Positions 32,801 through 46,109 of a DNA stretch of 64,000 bases are shown here, one piece after another (position 1 is the stretch's first letter; each line of letters starts with the position of its first letter). A program made the translations under genes and the position numbers. Where the stretch lies: positions 806,001-870,000 of the forward strand of contig CM036639.1 in NCBI GenBank assembly GCA_020746105.1, read 5' to 3'. Below the pieces are notes generated by a model. It made no database searches, was not told where the DNA came from, and saw only the letters and a program-made list of their open reading frames with translations. This DNA is from Trogon surrucura. Taxonomy: Eukaryota; Chordata; Aves; Trogoniformes; Trogonidae.

Positions 32801-35800
32801 GCTCATGGTTGACTTGAGGGGCCCTGCTCAGAAGCTGCTGCTACCACCTTCGTTAGGCCCCTGCATCACAAAGCTGATTCAGCAAAGTGTTTATGCACGT
32901 GCCGACTTTTCAGCATACAATTTAAATCCAGCATTTTGATTGTACTCAGACACAGCTTAATGGTTCTTTCTGAAATTGGTCCTAAAGATAACCAAGGCTG
33001 CTCTGCCAGCAATCCTTGGCAGAATCAAAACCAGTTCACACCACCTGTAATAAGCCATGAAGTTTGTGTAGTATTACTCATATCTTCTACCTGGCCAGGA
33101 GTAAGATGACTTCTCCTGCTTCCTATCCAGAAAAGTAAGACAAAGAGAAAAGTAAGATTATGGACAAAAATTGCAGAAAGATCCAAGTAAATTGGCAAAC
33201 TAATCTTCTTGTATTGGGAATTGTGCTGTTTAGGTGCTTCCTACAAGCAGCAGGGAGCCTAAACCAGCACCGGTTATCCACCATCAGCCACGGCAACACT
33301 GAGCTGGATTCTCTCTTTTCCAGATCGAGGATGGCAAGATCACCAATGCCAGTATCCTTTTACAAATTGATAACGCTAACATGGCGTCTGAAGACTTCAG
33401 GCTCAAGTAAGCTCTTCTTTAATTTCCTGATTAAGTTTGAAAGAGGATTAAGCAAAATACTGCTTTTTCTTGATAATCCAGTATGAAACTGCTTTTACTC
33501 AGGTTTTCTGGTGATACTGGATAAATAAAACCAATGTAGAACAGAAAAAAAAATCAAACCAAAACAACAGAAAGGATAAAAAGGATGTAAAAACCACAAA
33601 TGATTGCTGAACAATCTTGAGTCATCCTGTTTGTGATGCTTAGTTCAGGTCCCGGAGAGCAGGTTTTACAGCAGACACTTGATGCTTGTGACAAAAGGCA
33701 CTTAAAACTGTCATCTGGGAATACAGATCAACCCTTCTCTGCTTCCTCAGTCCAGCCCAAATCTATTTCTTGTACTTATCGCCTCCTCCATCCAGCTCCA
33801 CGGGAAACACCCGTCCTTCCCTATCTTCTGCTTTGGAGTCTCCCAAGTTTTTTTGCCACAGTTAATGGGCCAGTGCTACCAGAATACAGTTTGATTTTTC
33901 ACTACGTTGTCGAAAGATAGTTCTCAAGCCAACTAAAAAACCAAAATGTTTGGAAAGAGAACTTCCAGGCAGATCTTTGCAAAGGAAAGGAATTCATGTT
34001 TCTGTAAGTTAGACTTAGGAATCATGAAGATTTGCCTTATTTTCAGCAGATGATGATCAGCTATTAATAAAATCTCTCAGCTTTTGGTAATACTGTAACA
34101 AACTTAAAGACTCTTTATTGAGCCTTGCCTTTCTTTGTCACTCAACACTGTCACAAACAGGGAAGATGCTTTATCCTCTTTTTCCTCCTAAAGGTACGAG
34201 GCAGAGAAGGCGCGCAGGCAGGGAGTGCAGCTTGATGTGGAGAACCTGCGCAAGGAGCTCGACGGCCTGACCATTGTTACGACAGATCTGGAAATGGAAA
34301 TTGAAGGCTTGAGAGAAGAGCACATCCTCAGGAGGAAAGACCACGAGGAGGTAGAAAAAGTTCCACTTGCTAAAATCCTATCACACAAATCTTTGCTGCC
34401 ATGTAATTAGCTTTGAGTGAGATGCACAACCTATAAACGGGATCGATGATTCAGAACCTAAGCACGTTTCCAAGGAGCCCAATGAGAGTCGGAGGAGGCG
34501 CAGTTTGTGGGCTGGTTTACCAGCGACAGCGGGATTTCAGAAAGGGTAACACCTTGCTGTATTTTCTCCCACTCTTCTCTAGTCACCCACTCACCTGCTG
34601 AACATAGCAAATACTAACTTACAGATTCAACAGAAACGTTCTCAGAAATACCTCGTTACAAATGCACAGAGATTTCAAGTAAACAGGAAATGCTACATGT
34701 TGCTGTTGATTTTCACTCATCACAGACTTTTTGCTCAACTCCAGATACCCCATTTCACAGAGTCACAGAAGCACAGGGTGGCTGAGGTTGGAAGGGACCT
34801 CTCCAGGTCACCCTGTCCACCCCCTTCAGCTCAGGCAGGGTCACTGAGAGCAGGCGGTCCTGAACTAAACAGACCTTCAGCTCTTGAAGGATCAAAATGA
34901 CGAAGAATGGTTGGTGAAATCAAGTCAAATAACGTATTCTTCCAAAATCCAAAGTACAATAATCAAACAATGCCTCACAAGAAACACGCTGCTCTGAACT
35001 CCTCCCGAGCTTTACCAGAGTGGCCTCTGTTATTCCCCCACACATACTGCCCCCGCCTGACACCGTGCTGGCTTCTTTTTGCGTGATCTGATGTTGTTTT
35101 CAGTTATTACCTAATGCAGAGTCAAACATCCTGCTCAGTATTAAACTGGAGAATAGAAACACACAGGAGACCTCCACGGCAGCGGGTGAAGCTGCCTTTG
35201 GCTGATCCCTCAGAGCTGAAGAGCCGCGACAACACAGTTCTGGGAAGCAGGGCAACCGCCTGAGACCTCCGCGGGTCCAGCTGCGCTGCATTTTGGAGGC
35301 TGTGATGTCATACCCAGAAACGTACTTTGCCTGGGCGCTTCTGAGGATGGTACCGAGCGCAGAAGGTTGTGCTACACCAAAAGGAATGTTACCATACCTG
35401 CTTGGCCTGTCCTGTAATTATGTTGTTTACACAGTAATTATATGCTTTAATCCAATTATTCCTTTAACAATTACATAGAACCTTTACATTACTCTCCTGT
35501 AAACTTAGAGTTCCATAAATATTAACATACAGGGTAAGAAGATGAAATTACTGTTAGATTTTCATCAAAGGTTTTGGTTGCTAATAGATGAATAAATAAA
35601 AAATGTCAATGCTTCTTCATGAAGTATCTGTGTTCCAGAAACATTATAGGAAAAGATCTTTTCGCATGTTTTTTGTTGAGTTCTCTAGCACAGTTCTGCC
35701 ACAGAAGCAGAGAGAAGTCACTGGCTTAAGTCACATCACAGTATTGTCCATGTACACATTTTCCAAACAGCGTTAACTGAATATATATAACAATTAACAT

Positions 35801-38800
35801 ACCATAATGAAAAAAAGATTCTTTTGATATTTTGAGAGATGGAACTGAAGGAAATGGGAGAGGAAGGAAAACTTTCCACTTTCATAAACAAGGTTGCTTG
35901 TTTCTTCTGCTAACGTATCAACAGGATATGGAAGCAAATCGCTCATCACAAGACTTCAAAGTCAATGTAAAAGTAAATGCAGCACCTCCTGAAGACTTGG
36001 GCAAGATTCTAGCAGAAATAAGAGAAGATTACGAAGCCATAATTGAAAAGAATCGTCAAAGCCTGGACAGCTGGTACAAAGAACAGGTAACAGCGTTTTT
36101 TCTGCTCGTTTCCAGAGCCCCGTTGCTGTCGCTGGCTGAGCAGGCTCAGCGCCTGCCTCTCGCTTTTGCCCCACAGAGCGCAGCTACGTCTCCAGCAACA
36201 GCCCCGAACCCAGACCAGGTGCAGCGCAGCGAGAACGAGATCAAGGATCTGAGCCGGACCTTGCAGGCCCTGGACATCGAGCTGCAGGCCCAGATGAGTA
36301 AGGTAGCTCCTGCAGGCGTCTCCTGCCAGTCACTGCTGTTCCACACATTCTCAGAAGTCGTCGTGGATCGATTCTTCATTTAAATCCACAGTCTAGTAGA
36401 GCTACACCGTAGTTATTAAAGTGTCAGTGAAACTGGAATTTGGACCATGTTTAACTTTGCCAGAATATGCTAAATGGATTCAACAGCCATCACTAAGAAG
36501 TGATGTCTCTCCTTAGAATACAATATGGGGAGAGGGAAAAAAAGAGATGGGATAGTTGACACCATGATCTAGAAAGGAAAGAAGTCCAGGAAGACAGATA
36601 GTAATACAAATTTCATATTTACAGCCCCTGTTACAATGCATGAAATACAGGAACTGTGAAAAATATTGGTGGGGAACCTTCAAAAGTATTACTCAGCTCC
36701 TGCACAGGTTAAGGCTCACACCCCCGTGACCTGGGGACTTTAGAGCAATTCTGGGCAGTAAACGCAGAACTGACAGAGTGAGGAGTTACAGGAGCGCAGC
36801 TTCTGCACAGAGATTATGGCAGGGACACATCGCGCGGGTTCTGCCTCTCATTACGCACATGCAACACAGCTGCATTATCCTGCTGGCTTCACATGAACAG
36901 TCATGCAAACAAGTGTTTAAATTACCGCCGTAGCATTTTGCAATCTTCCAGCTAGAGACCAAATTTGCCGGCATTTCTGCACTGTATCTACCACGTAAGT
37001 AATAACCGTAGTATTGGTTCTATGTGCTCTGTCAGAAACACATGCTGGAAGACACCCTGGCCGACACTCGGAATTACTACGCTGTTGCGCTTCAAAACAT
37101 GCAGCAGATCATCTCCAAGTGCGAGGAAGAGCTCAGCCAGGTCCGTCATGACATTAAGCAGCAAAATAACCAGTACAAGGTTCTTCTTGGGATCAAAACC
37201 CGGCTGGAGAAGGAAATTTCCACGTACCGCCTGCTGCTGGAAGGGAATGCTGACGGGTAAGGCAAAGCCGCCCTGACTGGAATAGATGAGAAGAGAGTTC
37301 TCATATTTGGGTTATTTATTTGTTTGTTTGTTTATGCTTAATCAAAGCTTGTGAGTTCCACACTACATCAAGGGTTGGCATTTTAATGTGATGGGTCATA
37401 ATAAAAAGCTTGAGTCACTTAGTATAAAGAGAAACTTGTATCCATGTAATTTGGATTACCTAAATTAATATAACTTTTAATTAAAAATATATATATATAT
37501 TCTACATTCCCACAGCATGCCTATCTCAGCATAGGAAAAAAGTGCCAATTTCCGTAAAATTCATACTCATATCTTCAAAAAAGGTTCTAGATCAAAAAGG
37601 AGCCTGGAGACAAGTTTAGATCTTGTTTTGGTCTGGCATCTGCAGTTCCAGGTACCAGCACAGGAAATCTGTAGAGCACGCCCCCCTGCTGAAGGGTTCT
37701 TTGGTTTCCCCATCTCTGCCTTGTCTGAAACCTCTGCTTTCAGAAACCCGTGGGCTTCTGTTTATTCTCTCAGCTTATACACAGAGAATGGCTTCTTTAT
37801 CCAAACCCAGGAGAACGAAGAGGAGCAGCCCTTAGAAAGGGGCTCTGGGGGAGGCAGGGCAGTGTGGCACCGAGCACGGGGCTGTTTGCCAGGAGCCAAA
37901 ATGGGACCAGCTTGAGCAACTCGGAACATCTGACAAACAGCGCAACTGCCCGCAGTAGAGGCAATAACGAACGTACACAGGAACAGGTTCAGGTGACAGC
38001 ATCTGTACCTAAGACTACCAAAGAGGAGAAGTTCTTGTGGTACAAAAGCATGGGGTTTTCTCTTTTTTTTAACCTCTTTTTGTAGTGCTGTGAGGCCTCT
38101 GTAAAATCAGTGAGAAGAAAAGGATGAATAATTCTTCAAATCAGTATAATCATTATTTTTTCTCTGTTTTATTATCTTTACAGGATAGCAAGAAAATCTG
38201 AATCAAAAGATAAAGGTAAAAGCCCCTTATTTTGTTCTCTATAGTGATTCTTCATTATTGTAATTTCCAGTCAAATTTTACTCCGAATAATTTTCACCTT
38301 ACACGAATGAACTAGGAAAGGTTTGCAGGGCAGTTAATTCTCCCGTAGGCCGTATTTGAGAATAATTCCAGCGATTCATCATTCTTGTGACGGGCTACGC
38401 TTGAGAGCCCATTCTGCTGTGCCTGCCCACTCGTGGACTGCCTTCACACCGACCTCTGTCAGCCAAACACGGGGCTCACAGCTCGGACTCAAGACTAAAG
38501 CTTTCACGGTGTATGAGGAGGCACAGGGACTCCCCTTGGTGACTCAAACAGTGTTAAGGCTTGAGAGCAAACAGAGAATCTGCATGTCTGGAAACCCATA
38601 TTCTGGAATGAGCGTGACGTACAGACATTGAGGATAACCTGCTCTGAAGCTGGATTTGCACTGGCTGGGATGCAGCTGTAGTATTCACTTGCCCTGACCT
38701 GGACAAGACTCAGGGTGACTTTCTGGCAACGTGTCTCCCAGAGAGCAATAATAAGTATTGACTTAAAGGGAAACGTGTAAAGATAAATCGGCTGAGGAGG

Positions 38801-38979
38801 CAGCCGGTAAATGACTGCAAATGAAGCTCTCCCTGCATCGACTTGCCTCGGCATTGCTTGTCTAATTAACCTTTCTTCTTTCAGAACACGCCAATCGGAA
38901 GATCAAAGCGATTGTCCACGACAGTGTGAACGGGCAGGTGGTGTCCTCCACCATCAACGAGATCCCCCAGCAAGCATGA
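29865..38979 (+). CDS. KRT23: Keratin 23, type I, complete coding region in 8 exons
   Basis: Exons: 29865-30281, 33324-33406, 34194-34350, 35925-36086, 36177-36302, 37036-37256, 38184-38215, 38885-38979, giving about 430 residues. The short head (1-77) has few glycine loops. K23-specific features run through the rod: REWHKTK and [13 protein letters not shown] in exon 1, the DGKITNA start of exon 2, [18 protein letters not shown] in exon 3, [16 protein letters not shown] and WYKEQ in exon 4, the Pro-containing SAATSPAT in exon 5, and [20 protein letters not shown] in exon 6. The tail ends [18 protein letters not shown] then TINEIPQQA, as in mammalian K23. K23 is a divergent epithelial keratin whose partner is less well defined. 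The frame is open upstream of 29865, but that methionine aligns with the K23 start and follows the TATA-like box. Intron 3 contains a CR1 fragment. Confidence 0.94.
34755..34858 (-). mobile_element. CR1 LINE 3'-end fragment in KRT23 intron 3, reverse orientation
   Basis: The segment runs CACAGAGTCACAGAAGCACA, then GGCTGAGGTTGGAAGGGACC and TCTCCAGGTCACCCTGTCCA. This is the antisense 3' end typical of avian CR1. It is truncated to about 100 bases and the edges are approximate. Confidence 0.85.
37487..37501. repeat. Short (AT)n run in KRT23 intron 6
   Basis: About seven AT dinucleotides in the AT-rich part of intron 6. Confidence 0.85.
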
Positions 38980-39383
38980 AGCAGAAAGCTCTGCCAAGCG
39001 CCGGCGTTCCGAGCAGGCTGAGCTGCCAGCCCGTCTGTGCAGCGACGCTGTGCTGTCTGTTGTCTCCCTGGGTGTAAAACAGGGATGCTACAGTGCACTC
39101 TCTCCTCAAATGATTTGCAGCCTAGTAATGAAAAGCACCACACAGAGCTAGGTATAGCTGATAATGTTAATTTAAGAGCTTTTAGTCATCAAAATGCCAA
39201 AGAAAACTTATTCAATGAAAATGACTGGCTCAGCTGCTAACTTATGTATTATGCACATCTCACTGGGGCATGAATCTCCATGTGATTCATTTATTGCTCT
39301 GCAAATTAACTGTAACTTAAAGTGAATAATCTCTCCACTTTTCTCCTGGTTTTCTGTCTCTCATCATATACCTCACTGCAGCA

Positions 39384-39389
39384 AATAAA
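39384..39389 (+). terminator. Polyadenylation signal of KRT23
   Basis: AATAAA lies 405 bases after the TGA stop and is followed by T-rich sequence. Cleavage is probably near 39405. Confidence 0.75.
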
Positions 39390-42300
39390 TTCTTTTCCAT
39401 TATTTGTGCTGGTCTTTGGAATTTCTGATTTTTCGTTTTCTTACATATGCACCAGGCCAAAGTGGCAGCATTACTGACATGGGTCAAGGCTGCAAAAGCC
39501 TCGTTGTTTCAGGAGGTATAAAACTTGGAGGATGCAGAAAAGAGCTGACACAAGTTACAGGTGACATTTGCATAAGCAAAACAGACTTCTCTATATACAG
39601 CTCTTCAATGTCACCATTTGAAATGGCACTAGTAACAGGACTGTTGTAAAGTACACTTCACTAAAACAGTCGCCCTAGAAACGTTCCTCTTTTCTTCAGC
39701 TTTAGAGAAAGTTTCTTTAACTGTCTTTACACACTTTCCTTCAAAGATGATAAGTACTATTCCAGATACTCTCATTCTTTCTCAGTGACCCATTTAATTC
39801 AGAAAAACACTCCAGTTATTTGCTGTCATATTAACGTGCATTGGTTTTGTTGAGGGGTTCTGTAGTCAGGACAGACTGGTGCGTGCAATGCATTCCGACG
39901 TACGGGGAGAGGCCCAAGTTCTTCAGCCAAACCCAAGCTTCTTCCCCTTTCTCACACCGGCCCAATCACCAGCTCAGCAGGAGACCCTAACAGCACCAGG
40001 AAACTCTCCAGTGCTACACGAAGGTAAAAACTGAGCAAGAAGAGAAAAGTGACTAGGACTGTTTAGCCAAGGAAGACTGTAAAGCAGGATGAAGAGAAAT
40101 GAAATGGAGCATGAGCGTCTGGAGGGATTTGCATTCCAAAGTCCACGTCTGCATATAAAACAGTGATTTCAGGGCAGTGCCATATTCATGAGGGAAATCG
40201 TCATTGTACTCTTTCATCCCTACTCATAAGGGACTTTCATAAAGGGTTCCTGTTACCTGTTCTGCTTTGAAACAAGGCTCACAAAAGAAAGCAAAAATTT
40301 CAAAGAAAATGCAGATTGAAAACAAACAAAGCCCATCCCACGATACAATGTTTTCTTACTGGCATGTTGGGGCCAGTTCACCATACCCCTTCGCCCCCCA
40401 ACTCCCCACCCTTGTTGCACAAAGAGATCCCAAAAGCAGCGAATGGATTACCTAATGGTTTCTTTAAATTGGGTAAAACTTGCAGCACAGGATCAGTAAC
40501 TCTTGGCTAATTAGCAATGTCCTTCCTTGTGGCTTACCAGATGCAACAAGCCAGACCTGGTGCTTGTAGCATCTGGACAAAACGTGCCAAGGTTTTCTTG
40601 AAGAATTTTCTGTGTTATTTAAAGTTACATTCGCTTACCCAATCTGCAGAGCATGCCCACACTGCTGTGATACAAACAATTACAGAAACTTCCAAGTAGC
40701 TCCTTATTTCTAAAGCAAAGTACCCACGCTTTGTGCTAGGTTTTGATTGGGCTAAACTATAAGCACAGGAAAAACAAATAATTGAAGTGCTTTACAGAAC
40801 ACGCCTGTCCCTATTTCACATTCCTGAGCAATGCACTGGCTTCACTCTTGTCGTAGCCTCCTCTGACACCGAGGCGAGAGACGCGGTCCCCGCACTGCTG
40901 TGTGTCGCCCCGTGACGGTGGGTACGGTGCCGGCTGAGCCACAGCAGAGCACCCGCTCCGCTCCGCTGCGCCGGCGACTTGAACCTTCTCTTACCAGCAC
41001 GTCAGAGCGCTCCGTCACGGCGAGAGCGGCACAGCTCACCCCACCGACCCACGGCTCTCACCGCTGCTGCCACCACACAGCCACGGCTCCAACACAGCCC
41101 CTCCAGCTGCGGTCTTGTAACAGGTGAAATAAACCAAACGGTCCTTAAACACACAAATATTAGACACTCTGCTTTCTACATGAAAGCAAGGATTCTATGG
41201 CAAAAATCACTTCTTTCTGGAGAATTTTTTACGGCTTGAGAATATTGCGTGTGATAGCAGATTTCCTGTTTGTTGAACAGCTTATGACGCAGGGCCGCCA
41301 GCCATGTCACCATGTCACCCTGTACCTGGTGGCTTGTCCTTGTTTCTGCATTTGTGTTCTGGTAGGTAAGCTACGTGTTTCGAAACGTATTTGGGGTAGG
41401 TCTCTAAATAATAAATAATGATACTAATGTTACCACTTGCATGCACTGTTAATGTTATATTCTCACAACATGCTGAGAGATGCAGTTAGGGAGATAAAGA
41501 ATGGGGGTAGTATCATCGGAACCACGTTACTGCTTGAGAAATTGGAAAAAGAGATGACAGAACTTGCTCAAGGCTGCAGAGAAAGTCACTGATCGCGACT
41601 AAATTAGAATTCATCACTCCACAGCTTCTACTTACCCCAGCTATTAGATAACCCGCTTCCGCGGAGAGCCAGGCTCTAGTTACAGCAACGCTTTCTGTTC
41701 CGAGAGCACCGAAGGAAAGATGTGATCGATTCTCTTCAAGTGTGTCCTGCCGGTCAAGACCCTGCACACACTTTGCTGATATTCTTCCATCTCTGCAGGT
41801 GAAGAGCCCTATTAAATTAGTCCTGCACAGAACACTGTGCAGGGGTGTCTTCGGTGATTTTGTAGTATTTGGGAAACTTCAAAAAAGAGATGGCATGTGC
41901 TTCTTTCTCTTGGTCTCAGATCAGTGTCGTGAAGGAAAGGAAATCCTCAGGAGTGTGACACTGTATTGCTTGGAAAACGATTTTATTAATTCATTGTATT
42001 AAAACTGATTGAACTCTGCTAAGTGGCATTTATTCTACTTCAGTATTAAATATACACAGAAGTGCTGTTTCAACATCAAGCAAGCGACTGACCCAGGCCC
42101 AAAGAAACTACAGTTTTAAAAATCTGAAGTATCACAAAAAATAACACACTCCAAATGAAGCAAATCTATTTCCCAAAAAATGGAATAGGATAGTAAAAAA
42201 GTATCAGTAGTCTGAGCAAATGATGTAACAATACTTTTGCAAACTACCAAGACACAGGAACTCACAGAGTCTATAAAAGGAGGCTGAAACCATCAGCATT

Positions 42301-44429
42301 CACAAATCACTTCTCGCAGTTTCACCTGCCATTTAAGGAAGTCCTGCACTAAATAATCCTCCAGGGTGATTTATAACAGACTTGAACGCACTCCAGAACG
42401 AGAGTGAGTCATAGCTCATTTCACTTGTAGAAATGTTAAAACTTATTAAGGTATATTACGATACACAGCTCTGGTAAGTGAATTGTTGATCCTCTGGAAG
42501 AGGTTTGCAGTGAGGTAATGCAGCAATGGTTTGGGCTATTAATCACACATTCTTTTGGGTGATGTGGCCACACATTGGCAGGTTTCTTCCTTATTTATGA
42601 ACAAGGCATTCCTATAGAATGCAAAAATGTTGCTTTCTGCCTGTCTTGTTAATATGGATGCAAAATTAACGAAGTCACATCAGAAGGAGAAGAGAAGAAA
42701 AGAAAATCTAGCTTTTATAACTGCTAAAAACAGTTTGCATGCTATTATCGAAGCAGAAAGAATAGGTAGAAGAGCCGGTAAAACATTTCACAATGTCCAC
42801 ACCCTGACCTATAAAGGTTTCTAAAGTTTTGCTGGGAGATGCCTGTTCCTGTGTATGAATCACTTAGTAAAGGGAAGGACCTACAAACAGGGAAGCAAGG
42901 AAGGAATAATGCTCGAGAGGCCTGCAGCCCCCCATCCCCCCCAGCTCCTGAATCACACAGCAAAAGCATCTTCATTACTGCACCCACCTGCACATTTTGC
43001 TTTGTGCAATCACAAGTCATTGTTTCCTCTTTATTACTTCATCGTCATTCCTTCCTCAGTAAAATCTTTCACTTCTTTCTGATTTTTAACATATTTTTAA
43101 TTGTACGACTATAATGAAATGACCTACCGGAGCCACACATGTAGGGGTTTGCAGAAATATCACATTGAACCTAAGCATCATTGTCTTACCGTCTGGAGTG
43201 CCCCCTGACAGCGGCTCAGAGCTGACAAACTACTGGATGTGACCTGCTGGTGAAACAGGTGCATGGCTGCTGCTTCTGGACACAGTAATTTGCCTTTCCA
43301 AAGTCTGAATATGCATCAGAAGCTTAAAGGCATAAAATCATAACACCAGCTGCAGTGAAGACACTTCCCATCACCATCTGGACTTCAGGGGTACGTTTTT
43401 CTGCTTTCCAGTGTCCTAAGGACAAGTGAAAAAGAGCGAAGCTGACAGGCTGCTACTGGGCTCCACAGAAAGCAACAAAAATGAGGAATATAATCAGGGA
43501 AAAATGTAACTCAGTTTAGAGGAATAATTATTTGGAGCAGGCAGGGAACAGGAGAAACATGAAGATGAAGTAGCTGACGAGCTGTACAGTACTTCTTTGG
43601 AACAGAAGTTAAGAGCCTGCTGCTTTCAGAGAAAAAGTACCAGCTTTGGCTGAGATGTACGGCCCTGCATCACGCACACAAGAAACGAAAGCACAGAATG
43701 CATAAAACAAATGCACTGGAAGCAACTGCTGCCAGAGCATTTTCAGGGAAGGAAATGGGTAACGTGGCTGCAGGAAGAGGGAAACTGCGATTTTAAAGTT
43801 ACCGGTGAGGAAAAAAAACAAATTTTCATTCCTTATTAGTGAGACAAGTTATTAATTTCTGGGAGCCGTTTCAGTGCTCAGACTGCTCGCCCCACAACAG
43901 TCTCAAGCCAGTTACAGGACATTTTGGGAATGGAGGTGTTCCACTGGAAATAACTTTGTTACTATGTAGAAAAACAAAAATCCAAATGGAACAAAACAAC
44001 CCAACAAACCCAAGGAAACCTTTTTTTTAAAAAAGTTTATTGCTGTCCAAAAATTAAGATTCCCAAGCATCAGCCGTAAAGCAAGAGGCATAATTCCAAG
44101 GAAAAATGAACATTCCTGTCTTCAGAAATTCAGCTTTCAGGATTTAGAAAGTCAGACAATACTTGTTGCCATTGCTTAAAAACTCACTGCTACACACACC
44201 ACCAAACTCTAGTAATTACAGCTTGTGGCTGTGAAAATAAGTACTGCACTAAACATCTGGCCACAAAAGTTATGCAAAACATTTTTCTTCTGGATGTAGG
44301 ACCAGAAAAGTGGGTAATATGTGAAATTTTGTTATGTAACGTATGACTTGCATTACCCACGCTCAGGTTCCAGCACGGATTCTCCCGCTGCAGAGAACCA
44401 CCCGTCGATGTGTCTCGGCAGCTGTTCTA

Positions 44430-44575
44430 GGAAGGGATGTGGTGGCCTCTAGCGACAGCGCGGCCCCTGCGCACCCCGCTCCCGGCGGCGGCACGGGCGG
44501 CCGGGGGGGCTCGGTCGGACGGACGGACGGACGGACAAGTGCGCCCCTGCCTCAAGGGGGGGCGAGATGTGTTTT
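44430..44575. other. GC-rich patch with a (GGAC)n repeat
   Basis: A short segment very rich in G+C and CpG, including GGCGGCGGCACGGGCGGCCG and a run of five to six CGGA/GGAC units at 44513-44536. It stands out from AT-rich surroundings. No promoter motif or exon could be tied to it. Confidence 0.55.
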
Positions 44576-46033
44576 CCACCTGTTTCCATTCTTTTTCCTT
44601 CTTCTGGACACCTGACTGCCTGACACAAACCCTGAGACCTGGTTTGAGGGTTCTACGCGTGACACAAGTCAGGTCCCTGAAACTACAAGGATTTTTATTC
44701 TTTTTTCAAAGCTAGTGAAAAAACCCTGCACAAACGTGACTACATGGAACACAGCGTGTCGGTGCCTATCTCTTACGGAGCACTATCGGTGCGGGCACAT
44801 ATTTGCACAGGGCCAGGAAAACAGTATTTGCGTACTGAATCATATAAATGTGGTATTTTCAAGGTTACTGAACTATTCCAGCCGAAATGTTCTCCAGCTG
44901 ACTGGTTTTCTAACTCCACTGACACCTCACATAACTTCTACACGGGAAAAAGAGCTGCCTGGTAGTCCTCCAGATTGTATTAAAGCTGTTATTAATGATA
45001 CTTCTAGGGGAGAAAAAAGAGAAGGTTCATTTGTGTGGCCTGGAGCTGTTGTTGTTGGCACCGACAGCCGATTCTACTCGCGGAGAGCAGCTAAGACAGG
45101 AAAGGCAGCTCCCGACTCCCATTTTCAACCTGTGGTCGGGAGAAGGTAACCAACACATTGTCTTATGCGCCACTCCAAGATCTGAAGCGCTTCTTCAAAG
45201 TATCACACTATTTAATGTTTTAAATTTACCTCTCTGGTCAAAAGCTCAAAGCAGAAAGAAATAAGGTGTAGTGATGTGATGATTAAGATACTTTCATTGG
45301 ACAAGATAAAAGAAGAGAGGGAAATGAGGAAAAAAAATATATGTGAGGAAGCCAGTGTAAGATGTTGTGCTGCAAGTGTTCAGGGCTTAAGTGAATCCAG
45401 TTGACTTAGTGACAGTATCTGGATCTTCCTCTCAACTGACCACATTCAGCAAACACACAAAACAGCTTTCTTCATGACTTGGAGAGAGTAGTCTTCAAGG
45501 GTGCAGCATCTGCACTAGCAAATGCTGCAAAGATAGTGTCCTAAGGCCTTCTTTTCACTCATTCAGAAAAATCCTAATTTAAAATCTGCTATTGGCTCAC
45601 ATCTACATTTAAAATTGCCTCTGATTTTGCCCTGAAAGCTCATCTCACAACTGTTCCCTTGTTTGTAAACCAGCTGTGTGGCATAAATCAGGAAGTAACT
45701 TCTCGCAAGTAAGTTAAGAAAAGAAGGAGGGCAACTTCTCAGGCACACAAGTACTGGACACTGGAATATGGCTGGGATATTGAATAAGGAATTTCTCTTC
45801 CTTGAATGCACTTTGTACAGTGGAAGTCCTTTCAGGACTGTGCTGTAAGAGATCTTTTGGATTGAAATTCTTATGACCCAAAATCCAAACTGAGATCAGC
45901 AATGTAGTTACAGGGACTAATAAATGGGCATTGGTTTTCACTCCTAGAATGGACATCACGAAAGACTGGACTAATAGACTTCATTTAAATCTTTGCCATC
46001 CACAAGGAAAGCATACAACCCACCTGAAGGCAG

Positions 46034-46109
46034 CATAAAAGAACCAAAGCTGGGTGTGTCTTTTTTCCTTGAACTCTCAAGACTGGTTGCCCACGACTGG
46101 CTAGTAAAG
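46034..46109 (+). promoter_or_regulatory. Possible TATA box plus short non-coding first exon with splice donor
   Basis: CATAAAAG at 46034-46041, identical to the KRT19 box, is followed about 68 bases later by a strong donor, AAAG|GTGAGT (exon end 46109). A splice partner could be the good acceptor CTGTGCAG|G ending at 48798, upstream of the KRT20 ATG. That would make this an alternative KRT20 leader. It is inference only; KRT20 has its own TATA box. Confidence 0.2.

Noticed and set aside
39404-39649. 81-codon frame just after the KRT23 polyadenylation signal
   Set aside because: Considered as a further exon because an acceptor-like TTACATATGCACCAG is present. The peptide has no keratin tail features and lies after the polyadenylation signal.
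44715-45149. 144-codon frame in the KRT23-KRT20 gap
   Set aside because: No motif, no promoter and no splice context recognised. Treated as chance.
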